From Xiphydria camelus (lineage: Eukaryota; Arthropoda; Insecta; Hymenoptera; Xiphydriidae): a stretch of DNA of 64,000 bases. The notes under the pieces were generated by a model. The model was given only the letters and a program-made list of their open reading frames with translations. It had not been told where the DNA came from and did no database searches. Position 1 is the stretch's first letter; the number at the start of each line of letters is the position of its first letter. This document shows, one piece after another, positions 59,804-64,000 of this stretch. The translations under genes were made by a program, and so were the position numbers. The stretch is taken from the NCBI GenBank assembly GCA_963678675.1, contig OY783194.1:10074607-10138606 (forward strand), in the 5' to 3' direction.

Positions 59804-62800
59804 ACTCTATTGTCAGCAACGATCGATGCAAGCAATTGATGCTTATCCTTAGGTTACGAAATTCATACAATCATACATTCATCATTCATCAATTCATTCA
59901 TTCATTGATATGTCAATAAAATGTATATTTAATGGAGACCTTTACTTGTGAAGGTGATGCAGAAGTCACTATAATCGTTGGTTCTTTGATTTTTGAAATG
60001 GTTGGTTGCATGCTAGCAACCATAACACTTTTTTTGAATTTCAAGCTAATCAGGCTAGAAAGAGATAAGCTATCACGTGGTGTATTGATACTACGTGTAA
60101 AGATCCCCATTATGAAATTATCGTGCTGCAATTTGAAGTACTCCATATTATTCGTAAACATTTCTTAATAAATGGCAATTACTGTTATAATATTTACTTT
60201 TTTCTTTCGAAAAAACTCGTTATCAAAAAATCGAACGTGTTCAAAAGTTTTAGGCTTTCTCGGCCATACTCACTACAGTCATGAATATTATTAATCAAAT
60301 GTAATATATTAATTATTTGGATTGCGCTTTTATTTTAATTTTTTTATTTCTTTAGAGTATTATTGATTTCTCTATTATCAGGTTTTGAATCTGAAAAGGT
60401 TTTTCATATCGGATATGCCGAATTATAGTATAAGTATTTCTCGATTAAGTGTACATTACTGATATTACGATAATTTCGTAACCCAAGAATAACCATCGTG
60501 TGTCTGCATCAATCACTTCGTTTAGCCAGAATGCAGCTGGTAGACAAGTGACGTAAGGGGAACTACGCTGTCAGTCAATACTTACTCTAACAATCTCCCA
60601 CTAGTCAGTAGAATAAATATTGACAAATTAGTTCACACCTGATATTAACCCCCCGAATGATACACATGACACAAAATATTAGTTTAGCTACAACACAAGT
60701 GGATGTGAGCTACTTTGATGGTGCTAGCTAATATAGCGGATATCGAAGGCAAGCTGAATAAGCCTCTCTCCTGTATTGGCTCATTCTCTCTCATTGGCTC
60801 TATTATAGATGGCATGGCGGTGTAAGCGTTTTTCTCTATTGCTTGCGGGGCAATTGTTTCTGTTCAACAACTGCTTGTTACAATGCTTTTGATGACAAGA
60901 TACAAATTTGGATCAGGAAAAAAATGTATTCAGCCCACTCTCAAAGCCACTATTGGTTTGCACTATTAGGGAAGCAGACACCCACTTGGGAGATAGCTAA
61001 ATTGAAGTTCCATATTTTCAGAATACCTCATTCCAATTTCATTGCTTTTCTCTTCGCAATCAGTCATCTTATGAAAAGATATTTCAGACTAATATATTGT
61101 TTAATTTTCCAATTGAAGATTGGTTTTGATGGCATACACACACACATGACAAATTCTTAATGACATACTCGTGTACGTATCACATAGTACTATACGAACA
61201 ATTAATTGAAGCTGTGTTTAACCTTTTAAGTCCGGGGAAATTTCAGTTAAAATCGACTTTTTTTAGACGTGAAATTTATAAATAAAATCAAAAAATTTCC
61301 TATTTATAGAGGCCCCGACCTGACTGCTGGATGATTTATCGACCACCCCCGGACTCTAAAGGTTAAATGAGGCTGCAATAAATTCTTAGTAGTTACCATA
61401 ATAACTAAAGTTTACTGAAAATTATCTACGTAAAGTCCAGCAGTACTAATCCAGCAGTGTTATGAAAGCCCCTTCCAAAAAACCTTCAATTTTTTTCCAC
61501 AATCTGCCATGCGACAGAATTTCAGTAATTTTGCGATACAGTTTCAATATTCTTGCGGACAGATTTTGCAAGATTTGCTAATCAATACTGTTGCAGTATA
61601 TCTGATGCAAAACTTACAGCTGACATGCAACATCTTGTAGGACGCTTTTGAAAGTCAACTACTTCTTCTTCGCAGTGCACCTACGCAGGGCGGTTATCAG
61701 GGTACGTACATATGTAGTAGTAGTACATTGGTAGTAGTACAATTACAAAGACAGTAGTTGCGAAAAAATTACTGCCTGTAGTTTTCTGTAATAATTCAGT
61801 AGTTATACTTTTTCGTAAAAGACGAGACAAAATCGATAGGATAATACGGAAAGAGAACGTACAGACTATTTTTAAGCATATATAACGATTTCTCAAATCT
61901 TGAAATCCACTAAGGGCAAGGGCTAAGGGTCCCATTGGTTTTATAAGAAATATACAGTTCTCAAAGACACAGTGGAACACTATAACTCTACTGCTTGGTT
62001 TCTCTACGGCGTGGCGTCACTGTGACTAGATCTAGATGTAGCTGAAAAAAACCTTGTTTTTTTCTCCTGTATAGAAAAGTAAATAAACCTATTTTCATTA
62101 TATTATACCAATACTCTCCTTGTGTTCTCAGTAGTTCCTGCCATCGAGCTCGACATAGAAGTTGAAAATTTGGAAAACTGTAAGAGGAAAATATAAAAAC
62201 TACACATGTTTGATTTTAGAATTAAATTTTTAGCGTTGATGCTAGTCGGGGAAGGCTATGCTCTCGTTGGAGTTTGAAGTGCAAAGGATCAATAAAAGTT
62301 TGTCTTATGTATTTTCACCCGTAAAATAGAAATATCGCTATTGATTTTGCATTCTAGTGATATATTATCGTTTAAAACGCATTTCTTTAAACAAATTATG
62401 AAAAAATATAAATTTTCTTTTAAAAAGTGCATTCTTATTAATATAAAATACTTATACTTATACTTATTAATATCGGGACCATTTTAAGAAGAAAAGGTCT
62501 TACAAGTTTTCCTGAAATTCATATTTACAAAGTTACAGCTTCACACAACACGGATGAAAAAGACAAAGATCTTTACACTCGCTCTGATGAGAATAATTAT
62601 TCATCGACCGATGAATCAAACATTGACTAAAAAATAGTATGCATTATAATTTACATTGATTAGTAAATATAACTCCATATTTTTTGTATTGAACGATGTG
62701 AAAAGTTATTTATGGTCGGACTACTAACGACATCCTGCAATATTTTTGTTGGACAAAGTGACCACTTATCATAAAATTTGCTTACCTAACGTGTGGTATT

Positions 62801-63329
62801 TTGGTTCAACAACTGGTAATGATGTCAACATGCTACATAAAAATCATATGTTCAGAGTGTCGGACTGGACATACCCGGCCGAAAACTTGTCGGACAATGT
62901 TACTGTATAGACATACTCTAGTATCCTACTCTCTCTAGTAGGACTCTAGTTCTAGTAGTTTGCATCTGCTGGTATCGATAATTGAGAATGAGGCGAGAGA
63001 GTACAGGTTGTGAGAGAGAGTGCTTGATTGCGAGCGCGAGTATCTAAAGAAGAGAGAGTGAGCGAGAATGCGCGAGGCTATCGTCGCGCATGCACTTTCT
63101 TGGCTACACTTAGTCTGTTTAGAACCAACTGCGATCTCACGAGGTGCTTCTGCGGCAGCGATGCACTGGAAAACTGGAAGGAAGCAATGAAAGCAGCGAG
63201 AACACTTTAAGAATATTTAATACAGAAGTGAGGTATACACGACTCGGCGAAAGACTTTCGATAGACTGAATCGATGGATCAGCGACCGATCTAGGCGTCC
63301 CGTCCGAGAGCGAACCAACAAAAAAAAAA
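59804..63329. other. Intergenic DNA without assignable gene
   Basis: AT-rich; frames such as 59932-60168 (+), 60843-61160 (+) and 61681-61980 (-) lack motifs. 62980-63320 is a more G+C-rich, GAGAGA-rich patch preceding the Helentron-like copy and may be part of another element. Confidence 0.45.
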
Positions 63330-64000
63330 GGTGTGAGTGCCGTTGTACTCACGGAGGATGTGTAAACATCTTACAATTATCTGCGGTCCGAGTTTAATTG
63401 GGGAATATGACGTCGTAGTTCGACATAAAGAAGTTTAATTTTTTCTATCATAAAATATTTATTATTATTATATTAGATTTATAACTTACTAGCAGCCCGT
63501 CCCGGCTTCGCACGGATAGATTGTGGATTGATTTTGTCCGTCTACCATTGTTTAAATACATTTTTAATACAAAACTTTTAGTATTTTCCCGGGCTACGCA
63601 ATGGTCATATTGGATTTGACCTTGACCATGACCTTCAAGGTCAAATTAATTTTTTTTCACGTTCAAATGTGTCCTTGACCATTTTTTTCATGTTACCTTT
63701 ATTGTCAGCGGAGGTCAAATTTAGGTCAAGTATAGTTCGACTTTTTGAACACCCTGTATAAGATTTACTAACTCAGAAACCTTCGCGGATATGGGTCCAA
63801 CTGTTCCCCAAATTTTCATCGCAATCGGATGAACGGTTTAGGAAGGCATTTGATATTACCTTAAAGGTCACGGTCAAGGTCAAATCCAATACGACCACTG
63901 GGTAGCCAAGGGAAAATCCTTAAAGTTTTGTATTAAACATTTTTCTCTCAAATGTTTTCCCGTTGAGATAATCCAGCTTGCGCGAATAGTATGCGCAGTA
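63330..64000 (-). mobile_element. Helentron-like element (copy g), cut by window end
   Basis: Hairpin and GATGTGTAAACATC at the left, then the family interior with only one of the two ~125-bp repeats found in copies c, e and f. The window ends at GCGCGAATAGTATGCGCAGT, before the right terminus. Confidence 0.7.

Noticed and set aside
59913..60168. Overlapping frames on both strands (about 80 codons each)
   Set aside because: No motif and no supporting context; could be chance in moderately GC DNA.
63028..63210. 60-codon frame in the GAGAGA-rich patch
   Set aside because: Possible LINE-like wording but too short and unaligned to call.

Overview
The window is insect nuclear DNA: AT-rich, intron-bearing and crowded with transposable elements typical of arthropods (mariner, Helentron/Helitron, R1-like LINE, Gypsy-type LTR element, Penelope-like fragment). 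I cannot fix the order from the sequence; a hymenopteran or hemipteran would fit. The one host gene I can support is a membrane alanyl aminopeptidase (aminopeptidase N, M1 zinc metallopeptidase). It has eleven coding exons between 37166 and 58075 on the + strand. These join in phase to 954 codons with a signal peptide, GAMEN motif, HEXXH-x18-E zinc site and a GPI-anchor-like C-terminus.

The outstanding feature is duplication of that gene's 5' end. A unit of about 7.45 kb (promoter region, exons 1 and 2, and the first part of intron 2) occurs three times head to tail at 1230-23579 and once more at 36472-43938. Only the last copy is followed by exons 3-11. A larger duplication includes it: 1-25089 (with the unit tripled) corresponds to 35243-45446. 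Copies are almost identical; the differences I saw are microsatellite lengths and rare single bases. The event is therefore very recent, or the assembly is partly at fault. Each unit also carries an (AAT)n tract, a 26-bp perfect hairpin, a decayed mobile-element gene, a small TIR element, a 10-bp-period array resembling heat-shock elements, and part of a Helentron-like element in which the unit ends.

Between the two loci (25090-35242) lies element-rich DNA: a foldback MITE, a decayed LTR retrotransposon whose two LTRs point in opposite directions, and R1-like LINE fragments on the minus strand, one split by a Helentron-like element that still carries part of a Rep/helicase-type protein.

Intron 2 of the intact gene (38187-51530, 13.3 kb) holds the rest of unit 4, a 3.5-kb mariner-type transposon with ~550-bp inverted repeats and a 42-bp x 22 minisatellite inside it, several inverted-repeat elements and another Helentron-like copy. 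Intron 4 holds a dead mariner; intron 7 holds a foldback MITE and a Penelope-like fragment with a hammerhead-like motif. Downstream of the gene (58076-64000) I see a TIR element, a shared interspersed repeat and a seventh Helentron-like copy cut by the window edge, but no convincing gene.
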